A stretch of DNA of 64,000 nucleotides, from assembly GCF_964355755.1 (NCBI RefSeq), contig NC_092679.1, positions 5,210,001-5,274,000 on the forward strand, read 5' to 3'. Shown in pieces: positions 22,791 through 37,979 of the stretch. Within the stretch, counting starts at the first letter, position 1; each line of letters begins with the position of its first letter. Source of the stretch: Antedon mediterranea. Taxonomy: Eukaryota > Echinodermata > Crinoidea > Comatulida > Antedonidae. The position numbers and the translations under genes were made by a program. The notes beneath the pieces were generated by a model, which ran no database searches, was not told the DNA's origin, and saw nothing but the letters and a program-made list of their open reading frames with translations.

Positions 22791-25700
22791 TGGATAACGT
22801 CATAGTATGAGAGATGGCAAATAAGTATAGTTATAGAATTTCATTAATTAAAGAATTATTAGATTTCAGTTAAATTTGATATTGAAACAATGATAATGTT
22901 AGAAACTAAATTTTAAAATTCGTTAAATTTATAAAACTACTACGGCGTCGTGTAATTTTATCAATTTAACGGAAAAAATAGTTTCTAAAATTATCTTTGT
23001 TTTCAATAACGAATTTAACTGACATGTAATCAATTCGTTTGGTTAGTGCAACAAAATATTATCTTTGTTTAAAATGGTATAGTGTTAAACAACAATCATT
23101 ATGTAAGTTGTGACTGAATTGCAGATAAGTCACAAAGCACCCAACTTTTATCTAGACAAACCTAATTACTGTATAATTAATTATAAACTAAACATAAACC
23201 AACATATATTTTTTATCTTAACTTCCTCTGGTGTTTTCGTTAAAATGCTTTTTTTCCTTTTATATTCTTCGTTTGTTGCATATAAATTAAATTAAATATA
23301 TTGTATGATATTAGAAAAAAGTTATACATACGACTTCAGACAGCACAAGTAAAAAATATTTTTTGTTGCTATTATTATTAATTGTATAAGATTTAAATCC
23401 GTTTTTGTCGACAGGACCACAATGCAAAACAAGTTTATTTCTACTTGATTGTGTATTATCCTGTAAAAATATGTTGTAAAAAAAAAAGAAGAAACAAAAC
23501 ATCATATTTAACAAAACTGTTAATTTTAGTTGTGTGACGTTGGTATAGTCTTTTGTTTTGTAGTTCCCATTTTTTATTTATCTTTTTTATTGTTATATTT
23601 TTTTCTTTGGACTTTCACAAGTTGAAGTGTGCCACTGATAAAAAAAAAGTCAGTGCCAATACCGATAGCATTACACGAAGTTTTAACATGGAACTGTACA
23701 TTTTTAATTCATCCATGGTTTTATCAAGGAGTTGTATCATATAAAAATAGAAACTGCTTGATGCCATCCATGGAGGTAAAAGGTTTGCTTTCACACACAT
23801 CAAGTACGGTTCATGTAACCCAAAGAAAGTTAAAAACAATTGTCAATCTCAAAAGTATTAACACTTAAAAATATAATAGATCTTTATGAATGACGTGGTA
23901 TATTTGAGCATCACTGCGCACGCTATTTGTAGTGTGTATAATAAATTGTAATAGGTCTAATATAATTATAAAAACGATAATCAGATTAGCCATGTTCTTT
24001 CTACCATTCATTAAACACCAACATGTGTGCCGTATACAACTTTACAGATCTTCGAATTAAAATAATTTAAATTCATACCTAATATGGGTTCAAGCAAGGA
24101 GAAATAAGTGAATTTCATTCCCCAAAATTGGATTCAAGCAAATAAGTCACCACAGTTCAAGTGACGTTCTGTTCTTGGACCTCTTTGGATAAATAATGGT
24201 CACTTTCATAAACTTTATGAATTGCTACCAAATATCAACAACCTTGTATGATCAATTGGATGCTACTATTTCCATATTCTTATTAATTTATGTAGGCCTA
24301 TGAAATACTAAAATTTGAGTCTCGAATTTATTATATAACAAGCTAGAACAGCTTAATTAGCGGAGATACTTTGTTTTAGGTTAAAGTTAAAATTAATAAA
24401 GAAATAACTAATTGAGTAAATTGTCCAAGTGGTAAGTGGTAAATTTCAAATAGTTTATTATAGATTTTAAACCATATCGAACGTAAACATACTAATGATT
24501 GACAGTGACACCTAGGCCTGGCCGAGTGTCGCATGTGGTGTCAACCTTTTCATTAAAGTATTCCAGATACCTATTGCCATGGAATCTATCTACTTCCACA
24601 AAACGACTTCCGATTTAGTTCAGTTGGAGGAGAAATGATGATTTAACTAGAAAGCTGTCTCCTGAAAATAGTTTTACGATGATCTGTCTTCTCTTAAGTT
24701 CAGTTAAGTTTTGACAGAAAATGGGATTGTTTGTTTAAAAATTACAAAGTGGTCATGCTTTTCAATTAACTCAATTAAGTAATTAATAATTTCAAAAAAG
24801 CATTCTAGAATCTTCTGCAACAATTTGTTTAAACATTTCAATCCATATTATTGACTGCTAAGTGTCGTCTGCTATTTGATTGAATGGCCGCGATATGACC
24901 TTCAAACTACGCATGCGCTACCACTTATCAATGATTGATTACAACGATTTGAAACTGTAAACATATAGTTGTCAATAATGTGTGTACATTTTATTATATA
25001 GGCTTATATAATTAAACAATTTTTTATTCGTATTTCACACCAAAGTATTACCATGATGTACGTTCAAATTATTGATTAATTTGTTTGTAATCATCGTATT
25101 TATTAACATAAAAAATACATAATTGTAAACAATTATGGTTAAACAGGCCTACTAATTATAACTTAACTAAATTAACGAATTTACAAACATGGTTATATTC
25201 TTGTTGTTATTGGTATTTTCTTTCGTTTATGGCTATACAGTATTATAAGATAATTGTTTTTGTAACTCGTTACTAACCTATACTATCATGATACTATAGA
25301 AAATCAGTAAAAAAGGCCTAAATTAAATTATATTTTTATAATAGGGTTAGTTGCCTAAAGGTATAACGTAATGTAATAACTACACAAATACAATACTGCA
25401 TCAGCAGAAACATATATGGAATGACATTAATAGACCATTTGTAATACGAGCGACAATTTCTTTATTAAAATGTCATTGATAATGATGATAATGATATCAT
25501 TTTCTCGCTGATTTTGCGAATCAGGGTATAGTTATTGATTGGCCGATTTTTCTTGTTTTCTCGGTCACATTGCAAATAGTTTAGAACCGATGTCTGATAG
25601 TCTAGGCAAGGATAAATTACCAATCTCAAATATTTATTCAGTTGCAGGTGTGATATCATAGTGTGTAATTATTATTAGAACATATTCAGAGGTATTGGTG

Positions 25701-28700
25701 GATGCTTTGATTAGGCATAATATATAGAGAAATAAAAAATGAATGAAGTTACCGGTATAAAAGTTTCTACACTTAAAGCAAGAGTCTTCTGATCGGACAC
25801 AGGTTACATTACCGGTATGTCATCAAACATAAAACACAATTAATATAATAAAGATTAGAAGAACAGCATTAGGCATGATTGGTGATGTTAAATTGATAAA
25901 TTACAAAATTAAAGATTTATGATTATAATGTATAATGTAATTCATATAATGAAACCTCTTAAGTCTTGACATTTTTGTTTTCAGTTGACCTCATCGTGAA
26001 CTTCAATTATTATTGCGCCAATGGTTTTTCAAATTTCGTTTATATGATCAAATAAAGCAAATAAATATTGTATAAATACCCATCGGCATCCAGAATGTAT
26101 CAGGGTTTACCTAAATATACAAAGTATGAATCAATTCTTTAGACATTTAAATAATTTGTATACGATTCAAAGAAAGGATGTATACAAAGAAAACACAGTA
26201 CGGAAATAACACTAACTTAGCATTACTAGAATGATACAAGAAAAGGTGTTCTTCCTTTCGCCATTTCCGTGTTGAAGATAGCTACTGAATAGAGTAATAA
26301 TATCAAACGGTCGAAGCAAATCGACCAGTGTACTCTCTAACATCTGTGTTTCATTTTTCTCCATTGATTTCACTCGGGTGTAAATTTATCCGATTTTCGG
26401 TGCCACTCGGCCGAAAATATCATTTGTAAAACCGACAGCATCAGTGCATCTGAAAAGGTTTGCTAGAATACTGCGTGACAAGAAAGTGATAGTGAAGCGT
26501 GAAATGTATCACCTCGACCTGTTAGGAGCTGTATCATCATTGCGATTATGGCATGGGGCCTAGGGTTCGGTTACATGTCATTTTTAACTCCAACACATGT
26601 TTCTCTTCATTTGTAATGCAGGCTTAAAAAAAGTTGACATGTATATTGTTCGTCATAATAGTAAAATTTGAATAATATGGTAACAATGATGATATGATTT
26701 ATAAAGGAAGCATTGATTCTTTTTTAATTAACAATTACACATGAGACAGGATGGATGAATATAGAAGAGTAACAAAGAAACATTAGAAATAAAGAAGAAG
26801 ATTGCTTCCATCTTGACTAAGTAAAGCATGACCCCGTCTGTTGGTTTGAAATTAAATCGATCTTATTTCACCTTATTAAAAGCTTACATTTTATAAAAAT
26901 GCTATACTTTAATATATGGAAATATTTTTAAATGTCTTTCTTCATTATCAGTGTAAAGCATTATTGTGCTGAATAATTCACAAAACTAGAAAACTGACCA
27001 TTGACTGTTTACTCCTTGTACATTTTTGATTTATTTGTTTGTGAATTTAAAAAACTCTAACATATCTGGTTATCCTAAATCCGAAAGTTTAATAGGAGCA
27101 ACAATAAAACAGCGCCGCTAGCGTTGATGTCATATTGCACCAAACTTTTCTCTAGTAAGAAAGTGGAACGAATTACTTATTTTTGTCTATAATAAGTTTG
27201 GAATGTTATCTTAGCTTTTCTAATTACAGTATTGGTCTGTTTAATATCGGTAGTCTCTACTTAACTTTAATAAACCCACAACATAAGTGATGTTACTTAA
27301 AGTGATCAAACACGAACCAATGTCATTCATCAACCATTGATTTCCTGTTAACTCTATTTATTGTTGATCCTTTTCCGTCTCGAGGAGTGCTGAGAGAGAT
27401 CAGTTAATGGCCGCCGATGAAATGTAAACATTCAAAATGACTATCGACACTGAGATGGGACGTATACAGAGCCTATCCGCCAGAGGTGAAAACCACTGCA
27501 GATAATGAAACGAGATCAATGCAAAATGGAAACGCATTAAAGTGAATAACTCGCCAGTTTTGTTCCATTTAGTTGCCATTTCCAAGTTGTCAATATCTGG
27601 AGGCTTGCGGGCAAAATGTATGATCAGCAGCAGATCTAAAATCCAGATCATTGATTGAGCAAGAGTCACGTCATCATACCAAGATAATTATAACTCGTGA
27701 CCCATGACAGCAGTTTCATTGACATTACATTAATTTACATCCATTATGAATTGGTGATATTAAAAATCAACACTGCTAAATTAAGTTATGTTATATCGTT
27801 ATACGTAAAACATTTTTATTTTTATCATCCTCGTCATCATCATCATCATCATCAATAATCACTTCTCCGTTATCATAGTCACAATCATTCCAATATCAAA
27901 ATGAACGTCACCATCAAGACTTCGCGCGCATCAGTATGACGATGTATATCAGACATTTCGTACAAAGATATTTTTAGACAATATTTTATTTTGTAATGAT
28001 TTCTTAATTACGTAAAAAATGTTTTGCTATCATCGGTGCTTTGTTAATAACATAAACAATTTGATATTTAATTGAAATTCAATAGAAAGATAGAATGAGA
28101 CAAAAGTAATGTCGTAGCGCGAGATTAATTGAAATGCCACTCATATATCGCATGATTTAATAGAATATATTCAGGTATCATCGCTGCATCTTTGGTTAAA
28201 TTAAAACATCGATTTTCAAGAAGAAATCGCGCTGTAATTTAGACAAATTCTTTAGATAACGATCTATACTTTGAGAGTATTTGTTTTATCGACTTTTGCA
28301 TTATTCGGTAAAATATCATGATGAACGATTCACCAAAGGCGATGAAAGAAGGTACTGTCTCCTCACATGACTTTGTCAGTTAATATTATACGAGAAAATT
28401 GTGCGTACGACAACAGCATTTAAATCAGAAGCCAGTACGCCAGTAGCATAACGCACGCGTGCAGTAGCGCGTTTTTTCCCCAATCAGATTTCCGATTGGG
28501 AAACATGATCAGGAGGTTGATGATATACCGTACAACAGAGATGCATACATTTTTTATGACGAGTTTTTTCCTCTACCGTAAATTTATGACACAATTGACA
28601 AGAAATATCCATAAATCAACCATAATAAATTATCTACATTTAGTGCTTGCTATAAGTAACCAGGAGATAGCAAGGAACGACAAAAGTTGGTACTTTATTT

Positions 28701-31700
28701 GGTATCTTATAATTCTAGTGCTTGATTAACCGACATATACTCGAAGATTATTCCGGCAAACGCATTGCTAAATTTTAACAAATTTAATACTGTAAAACCG
28801 CAAAAAGAAGCCCTCATTTCGAAAAGAAGCCCATCCCGAAAAGAAGCCTCCCTCTTTACGGTATTGTTAGAAGATGTTTAGGTTTTACAGAACAATACAA
28901 TTAGAGAAGGCATTGCCAAAATACTTCCATCATCAATATTCTGTTAGATCATACCAACCAAAGTGTCTTAAATGAAGAGTAACATTATTAACAAAGAAAA
29001 CATATCGTCAGATTTGCTATTGTTGTCGGTTACATTACAGTAAAGTGTGAAGTGTTTTAGTGTAACGAAGACATTGAAATAGCACATCACCTAATGTACA
29101 TTAATAGGTTTCCTGCATTAACGACACTTGAGGTGTCTTGTTTAAGAACTCATTCAGCAATAAATATGCATATAAACTGTCTATAAATACATTTATCTTA
29201 CAATAAAAATCATTTGAGAACTTTTATATCTCTTTATAATATAGCTGTCTAATGACTTCATTATTGTTGAAGTTATCTCAATTTTAACCATTCATTGATG
29301 GTAAACTCACCGTCTAATCTGAAACAATTTTGTTAATATTATTTGTTGTACGATAATAGGGTACATTAATTTTAGCGTAATGTAACAATTTAGTTATGGA
29401 CGTTTAAATCAAGTTTGTTTAAGTAGTGAATCTAATGTAAAGATAGCCTAATGCCTGTTTTAACTACAATAAACGAAATGTTAATGTCTTATTCCATTAG
29501 ATGTATTATTTGACATCTATTATGTTTCCGCTTAGTAGGTTTATTCATAAAAATTACAATACTATTGAAAACATCTTTCCATATGCAATGATTCTTTACA
29601 CTGTATTTTAACCAGTTTATTGTTAGCCTATTCTCTGTACAGGTACTGATCTATATTTTGTTCAGTAGCCTAGGCAGATTCTATCAATCATAGCATTGCT
29701 TTTACATAATACACGTATAACACTATGTGTCATACATGTGACACTGTGTTATACAATTTGCCTATGACACTGAATAGATAATTCCAATGTGGAGATACAA
29801 CACATACGTGGTTGGTATTTTAGTAAAATTGTTATTTCATTGAAATGTATAAAGCTTTAAATTAATTGTTGATGAATTCGTAGGAAACTGATAGACGTTG
29901 ATATTAACATGAACTAAGCAGCGGTTGCGCAAATAAGGAAGGACATGGGTCGCTCGAGATGTACACAAACCAGATGGATGCACTCCAACAGGCTTTAATT
30001 AAAGAAAGACAACCCCGTTTTAGAGGGTGGCCGCAGGGCTTGTTGCAACTTATGATTACCGAAATTGTAGAAAACACCGATAATGATGAAAATACTTGTA
30101 ATATTCCCTGTCACTGGACACCATTATAAAGCTTACAACTTATCACCAGTAATGAAAAGGGAGATTATTATTTACAGATAATACGAACTTCTCCTAAACT
30201 GAGTTTCCGGTGCTGCGATGAACGGGAAATTAAATTTTGATCGTCTTTGACGGGTTCGGCAACTTTTCAACTATTGCTTGCACGGAACTTTAAAAGCAAT
30301 AATTGTAACTAGGCCTATTAGTTTGAATTAAAGCATAGGCTTAAATATTTAAATATTCTTTCCATAGCTATACTTTAATTATATTTCTACATTTTTAAAT
30401 GTTGCTTAATTTTGGAACTATAAAAGCGGTGATTAATGAGACATTATAATTTCTTCTTCTAATTTAGTCTTAATCTTATATTAATGAATTTAAGATTACG
30501 AGTAAATATTAAAATATTTGTAATTAGATAAATCCAAAATAAAAACCGTGTATTTAAATGAAAAAAACAACTTGCTACACACATCTTACTTATAGTTAAG
30601 TTTAAAACATAAGCACGTGCTAATAATGTTATCTTTTGAGTCTTTTCAAAATCTAGATTATTCATTACCAATGTTATGTCGCCTATAAGCGGACATAAAA
30701 TAAAAGTAGGGCTGGCTAACCATGTAGGCCTACCTATTATAGGTCCATGAGCTAACAATCCAACAATATAATTTTATTCAATTTTCTGTATTTTTCTAAC
30801 CAACTGTGTATACATATAAAACAATTAATTGTTGGTACACATTACGCTACGGTTGATAATAAAACAATACTAAATAATTAGACGTATTTCATGCGTACGC
30901 TCGGGCTGTCCATTATACTTAAACGTCAAATCCATTATACACCCTTTACGTTCTCTCAAAGATATTTTTATTCGGAAGTTTAACAAATTTAATGGATTAT
31001 TTAGTAGCGTTTAATCGCGGATTTTGACCCCAATATATGGTCTGTGACGGCTTCCGATGAGTACGAATAATATTTATTTATTCGTATTCAGCAACAACAC
31101 AAAGAATGACTTGAAACTATATACGTTTTTCAAATAAATGGCAAAAAATGATCATAACATCTTCAAGTTTTGTATGATTGCCTCAGGGAGACCTAGTAGG
31201 CACTCGTCCCAGCCGGCGGTGGATTGAGCAGCCTAGAAAATGATCCGTTACCCGCAACAAAAGCTGCCAAATCAGTTGAGTGAATAGAAAGGAAGCGGAG
31301 TTCGCGTGTTTTGGCAGGCGATTTGGAAATAAGAACAAGCATAATACAATTCGAAACGGAAGTTGTTTCGTTATCCCTGTTTCAATCAGTGTTTACCTTA
31401 GCTCAAGTGCTTCACACACTTGAAAAACATCCAGCCCACAATCTGTTTATTTTAAACAGTGATTGACAACTAACTTGAAAGGTAATTCGGGGACATACTA
31501 ACAAAAGTCTTTTTTTTTTCATTTAAAAATTAACAATTTCCCTAATAAAAAGTCCTCTTTCAATTTGATTGAATGAATCAAAAGTAGTTCATAATATCAA
31601 CCACAATTACCAAGTAATGTTTCCATAATATTGTTTAAGAAAGCAGAATAAACATATTTATAATTTCCTAACGAAATGAAAACTTCCCTTGTCTTGTTTA

Positions 31701-33847
31701 AAGTAGGCCATCTTCGCGTGACATGATTTCTTGATTATGTTGTTTAGTACAAATTAAAACCACGAATATTCTGGTGTTCTAATTTGGACCAAGCATACAG
31801 ACTATGTTTGGACAGATTTAGACGAGCATTTGCATAGCCTAAATTGGTTATTAGCGACCATAACAATTGCCTAAGGCGGAATAATTGGTCAGTTACTTGT
31901 TAAACATCTAGGCCGCCATCTGACCACGCCATTTGATTTGTATTTTTTTCGATAATTGTTTTCTTCGTGTTTGTAATGACCATTGGGGATTTGAATTCAA
32001 CAAGAAGCCCGGCAGGGTGAAGCATAAACGTCTGGTGTTTCATAATATAAATTTAAAGCAAGGCCCAGTAAAAGAAAGAAAAAGCTGCCACCTGCCTCTC
32101 TGTTCAAGCATTGGTTAACTACAAATATCCCAACAAACACATCAAATTAATGCAAAAAAAAATCAGACTAGATTGACTCGTCTGAAATACAGACTACCAT
32201 TATAGGCCTACAACGTGGTATACTATTTTGTCCGGTTGAATCGCATAGAATTTATCCTGTTTAGATAGACCACGTGGTTGTCCGGTTAGATATATCTAAA
32301 ACACATATCGCACAAAAGCTATACCAATAAATAACTTAACATTCTACTCGACAATTTGAATGAATGAAAACCGTACACTAATAATAGTAAAACATAGGCA
32401 AAATAAACAAAACCTTATTATGGGCAGGCAACAGACGAAATACATTCGACTCGTCACGCTGCCGCCAATTGTTAACAAAACAAATTAGCTAACAATAATC
32501 CATCATTATTTATCCTAATTAGCAAACTAAGATTTATTCTAACGCATTTGTAAACGTTTTGAACGAAACATCGGTGTTAATTAAGGAAATTGTTACAGTA
32601 AGATAGCTAACGTATTTCGATTTTGCTTGAAAAACCACATCACATCTTACTCGTGATTCCCGACTGATACGGGCTAGTCTATTCAAAATGACAATCAAGA
32701 GCGATGGAAAACGTTGGTGTATAGTAGAATCATTGTGACGATTATTGCTTTGATAAGTAATAATTTTGTGATTCTTGGTAAACAAAAAAGTATTGAAATA
32801 CGGACAAGTCAGATTTTACTTGTAAACAAGTTTTTCCCCTTAAAATGCAAATTGGAATGTGGCTTTGCGTTACGCCCTTTCTTTATCAGGGTGAGGGGTT
32901 TTGTTTGCTAATTGCTATATTCGTTCACCCATTGATCTACCAAGCAGGGAACCCACGGTACGCGTGGGTCTCATGCAGAGCATGCCCTGTATTATGGAGG
33001 TAATCCTCGTCAAAAACACAGACAAAATACTACGTTTTTGTAGTAGAGGCTTAACACTGTTTTTTGATGGCAGCTAAGGCAGTAACTACAACGACTTGAC
33101 AAAGAGATGATAGAATGTAATAGTATTAATATTATCTTCCCAACTGATACCGAAACATGGGTTTTTAACATTCTAATTTATTTTACTTTGTGACGATTCT
33201 GATTGCAATAATAAATAGACCGTCTATTACTATTATCTGTAATTTAGTCCTATTTTTTAACTGATAATAATTAATTTAGCACAAAACTGACGTTGAATGT
33301 CTTACTAAAAATAATAATAAAAACTCGGTAATAATATTCTATGCGTTTTAATATTCAAAATGAATCATAATTCTTTCAAATCGTAGTTTAATTTCTGACA
33401 AGACAACAACGGCATGATCATAACAAATATAATAGTTGTGTCACTCAAGAAGACGAACAAAAACCACTCAAAGGGTAAAAATATTACCATTCAATGTCAA
33501 AGAATAGGAACTGAAGGACTACAGATATATCATGAGAATTTCATAACACAGTTGATATGATACTAGTATGGAGTGTCAATCTTATGTCAGGTTTAGAATA
33601 TAGTTGTTACACTGATACCAGTTTGCCTTTCATGCGTTTAATTTGAAAACAACGCTCCTTTATATATTTACAAGTAAGAACAACTTTTATTGAATAGCTC
33701 CGTGCTGTTTCTTTGTGTAATTTATATTTTACATGTAACCCCATAGGCATGGAAACGTACTATTGTTCAACAATAAAATCTTGAGTTTTTCATAAAATTG
33801 TTCACGAATTCGTTAATTCCAAATCATAGTCAGAGTGAGGCTGCTTA
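22791..33847. other. 11 kb intergenic desert, no gene seen
   Basis: AT-rich sequence without a supported exon or large transposon. Small features include a (TCA)n run at about 27838-27855, an imperfect hairpin near 29714-29755 (GTATAACAC pairing with GTGTTATAC), and balanced-composition patches near 26240-26570, 27380-27680 and 31170-31480 that could be regulatory. Overlapping open frames on both strands at 23615-23868 show no recognisable family. Confidence 0.45.
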
Positions 33848-34037
33848 TGTGCATATTCTTAACTAATGTGCGTATTCTTAACTAGTGTGCGTATTCTTAA
33901 CCAATGTGCGTATTCTTAACTAGTGTGCGTATTCTTAACCAATGTGCGTATTCTTAACTAATGTGCGTATTCTTAACTAATGTGCGTATTTTTAACTAAT
34001 GTGCGTATTCGTACGTCGGTAACCAATGTGCGTATTT
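33848..34037 (+). repeat. 19 bp tandem array, about nine to ten units
   Basis: The unit is TGCGTATTCTTAACTAATG. Variants alternate at the end of the unit (CTAATG, CTAGTG, CCAATG), and CTAGTG/CCAATG pairs occur twice in succession, suggesting duplication of a 38 bp dimer. The last units are degenerate and one carries an insertion (GTACGTCGGTAA). Confidence 0.9.
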
Positions 34038-36070
34038 CTATGAATTTTTAAATTACTGTCTATATAAAATTGTGTTTACTACAGTATTAGAAATAGGCAC
34101 GTTTTCATAACATCCTTTTTTTTTTAACTGTGCTATTTTACGCTAGTGCAGTTTTCAAAAATAATAATTGAAGTGAATATGATAATAATTATTATTGAAC
34201 ACTCACAACCAAGTTTAAAGTTAGTCCTTGTACTATTCGATTAGGCCTATAAATTAGCTGAAACCGATACAGCACAATATCAATATTTAATATTTTAAGT
34301 ATATTTAGCTTTTTGTTTTTGTATGCAGTTCTTTTGTATTGGAAATAATTATTAATATCAATGTTAGGAATAAGGGTGTATGTGTATGGTTAAGATATTC
34401 TAGGCTACAGATACCCTTTGCCGATAGCCTGCCCTACGGTTGACAAGCGAATGAAGCATGGTTGATTAGGTCCAACAGGATTACAAGCAAGAAGTTGCCA
34501 ATTTCACAGGCTAACAATGCAAATGTGTCCAATTCATTAGGTAAATATGACAAGCATTTTACGATTAATGTTTCAAAAGATGTGTGTTAATCGCATTATG
34601 AATGAGAGAGTAACTTGACTGACAGCTACCAACGGGTTTACAGAGTTATGAAACGCTGCGCGATTGCTGTTATTTCAACTGCTCCTCTGTATATATTTCT
34701 TGGCAGCCATTATTGTCATACGTCAACCCTATTTATCACGGTTGTATGATCAGTCTAAGGTTAAGAACTATCTTTAGAATATCATAATTAATTATTACCA
34801 CAAAAATGGGAAACCAATTAAATTAATTACGTACAATAACTCTCGCTATGGCAATATCAGAACAATTTTTATTATTAAATTATTCGTTCAAAACTTAAGC
34901 ACTGTGTGATTTGAGTAACTTATAATTTTAGTAAATAATGCAGTAGTATAATACTCCCACTGAACTTAGGCCTATATATTTAAAAGCATATTATATAATA
35001 AATTTTACCTCAAACAATTATTAAAATTGAAAAGAATTTAAATGTAGCATAGGCCTATTTTTTTCAAAATCGTCGATCAAAATACTTTTTAAATTCGTCA
35101 AATTGAAATTGAATTTATAGTTTAAAACCTAAAAAATGTAACGAAATATTTATTATTATTAATTCTTCTAAATTAAATTAATTTATTATTAGGAACATTA
35201 CCGTAATTTACGTTGAAGATAACAGCATACTATGGTACACAACAACCACATTATGACGAATTGAAACCGGCTAACTGCCTAGGCTTTTGATAGGTGATTT
35301 GGCCTAGGTGAATAACGAATTAATTAAATTAATTAAATTATTGATTTAATATACTGTGGAAATAAATTCCTAAATGTGATTAGTGTAAACTTATACAATG
35401 ATAACTGGTTCATAATTTACACTTAAACTGTATTCGTTAATTTAGAACACACAACAGAAACTTAACAATGCTACATCTCTATACCTATATACAAAGACAA
35501 GGCGTGTACATAAAATAGTGTTAAGTGTACCGTACTCTAACAGGCGCATAGAGCATGATATAGACCTATTATACATTTTATCATTTACCATTTTCACACC
35601 TTACTTTAATTACATGTAGGCCTACTATATTTAACCAGGGAAGTACCGTATCTCACTTTTTCCTGATTTAACCCAATTCCTATTGTTATACAAATACCTA
35701 TATAGCTCTATGCATACAAATATGCCATCATAGCTAATAAAATTATATGTCTCAGATTCCGATTCTCTTTAAAATTGTTCTTCAAATACTCACAGAACAA
35801 TGAGATAATTTGATGGCACATACATTAAAATACAAACCATTCGATAGAGAAGTAAGTGAACTTAATAATTTGATTAGATACGTTCAACTTGGATATACTG
35901 GCAAACAAATTTAGGAACAATTAAAGAAATTCGTAACGCCAGTTGTTTGGTAATGTGTTAGAAAATGGGTCAATCGATATCATTGCAAAATAATTATCTA
36001 TTCGCGATCGTCTGCTACTTTTACTATCCCGCGCGTGACCAATCATATGTGAAAATGGGTTTGATATTAA
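34038..36070. other. Intergenic, no gene seen
   Basis: Very AT-rich, with several TAGGCCTA octamers and an AATTAAATT-rich low-complexity patch near 35320-35350. No exon or RNA gene is supported. Confidence 0.5.
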
Positions 36071-36367
36071 AGATGCATTGTCCCCCCTGAAAAGTAATTT
36101 TTTAAATTTGTTTTTGTTGAATATTCCATTTTAATGTAACTTAATAGTTATCCACTTTGACCAAAAATTAATTTATTTATCTGAAAAAACTGTAATTTAA
36201 AGCAAAAAGTGGTCAAATTTTTGGTTGAATTTAACAATTTATTATGTCATTTTATAAGTGAAAACATTTTTTCGTGATTAACCTTATTAAAACAAAATAA
36301 CCTATTGAAAGTCTGATTTAGGCCTAATTAATGTTCGTTTTTCATGTTTTTGGGGGATAATACATCT
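36071..36367 (+). mobile_element. TTAA-flanked MITE, copy C
   Basis: The left end AGATGCATTGTCCCCC follows TTAA (36067-36070), and the right end GGGGATAATACATCT precedes TTAG. The interior aligns with copy B (8984-9330) with small deletions and carries a TAGGCCTA octamer near 36320. No ORF. Confidence 0.72.
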
Positions 36368-37931
36368 TTAGTATATATATTTTTTTATTATGGGGACATC
36401 CCTGCCAAGGGGACACTGTAGGGTTCAGAAAGTGTCCCCTGGTTTGTACTGTATCTAGTACTTTCATCTGGTGCGTTATTGTAAATAAGTAAAACCATCT
36501 TTAATTATCAATAGCACGAGCTCATCATCGCCTCAAGGTTGAAACATAAAAACAGAGCAATCTTTGCAAACAATATCTATCTATGTTTCGCCTGACATCC
36601 AATTAGTACTTGAGCTTAGAGCAATCACAATTCATCGAATCCTAATTTACAAACGCATTTTTAACAAGATGGTAATCATTATCAGACCGTTTAGTCCGAT
36701 TGGTTTCTTATTAAGCCAAGGTAAATAATGTTTTACTCGACTTTTAATAAGGGTGTTTTTGTTCTGGTACGCGTGTGGGCAGACGATAAAATAATGATCA
36801 TTGGTTCGAGACAGTCCTTATTTGTGTTTTGATGATGCACCATTTTTACTAGGCGCGATCAACAATTGATAAACACTTTTTTAATTAGAATCTCACATTC
36901 ACACATGTTGTCATTATTATTATAGATGGCGCGCTGAGTGGTCAGTAAGATTTTCATTTTTTTAAATATAATTTTCATTTTTGTTTAATTATGTGTAGGT
37001 CTAGAGGTTTCCTGGATGCTGACATCTAAAGGATTACAGTCAATAATATTAATGACGTAATATACATAAATTGTAAATTTGGATTTTCAGTGCTTTTAAG
37101 ATGCGTGCGTATTGAGTAGATGAACTAAAAAGAATTGCTTACATCCTTTCCTCGTGAACTATAACAACCGGATCAACTGGATGGGGGAAAAACAGCACCT
37201 CGTGCGATCATTGGCTGTTACTTGCCAATCATAAATATGCTTTCATTTGATATGGATTTTTGGATAGCTCGTTTATATTGATCAGATTGACAGGTTTATG
37301 AATAGAGAACCATTTTGGTGTCTTGCTGTTAGCATGCTGGGTATTTATTCAACATCAATAACACACCAATAATGACACTGCCAATATATTGTTTATTTAT
37401 TTTCATGCTATCTAGTTAATTATAAAAGCATGGGTATGCATCATTTACAAGTGGTGTATTAATACCAATCTATTTTGAATGTATATTTCCGATTCCTCTT
37501 TTCTCTGTTGAAAACATACTATTTATTTGTTTAGGATATTTATTTTATTTCATAAGAGAATTATACTGTAGATTTGAAGAGAAAGTGTTTTATGTAGGCC
37601 TATATTCATTTTTTAGAAAGGTAGCCCTAATTTATTTATATAACTATGTATATTTAAATGTTTAGGGGTTGAATTTGATAAGGTTTAACTACTTTTTAGC
37701 CCTTCCCTTGATATAATTATTATTATTGTATGTTACAATGTTTATAATTTATGTTTACGAGTAAATAAATAAAGAAAGAAAGAATGGATACTCTCTTTAG
37801 AATTAATTTTAGTTAGTTATAATTTATATAACCTTTACTAAATCAAAACCATAAACCGTTACCTTTCTAAAAATTTATCATTAGGCCTAAGCCTATATAT
37901 TGTGTTCTTCTTACAATTTAAGATTTCATCC

Positions 37932-37932
<1 letters not shown>

Positions 37933-37978
<46 letters not shown>

Positions 37979-37979
37979 T
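37933..37979. repeat. (AAT)n microsatellite
   Basis: About 15 consecutive AAT trinucleotides. Confidence 0.92.

Noticed and set aside
23615-23868. Overlapping frames on both strands
   Set aside because: Neither gives a recognisable protein, and open frames of this size occur by chance at this scale.
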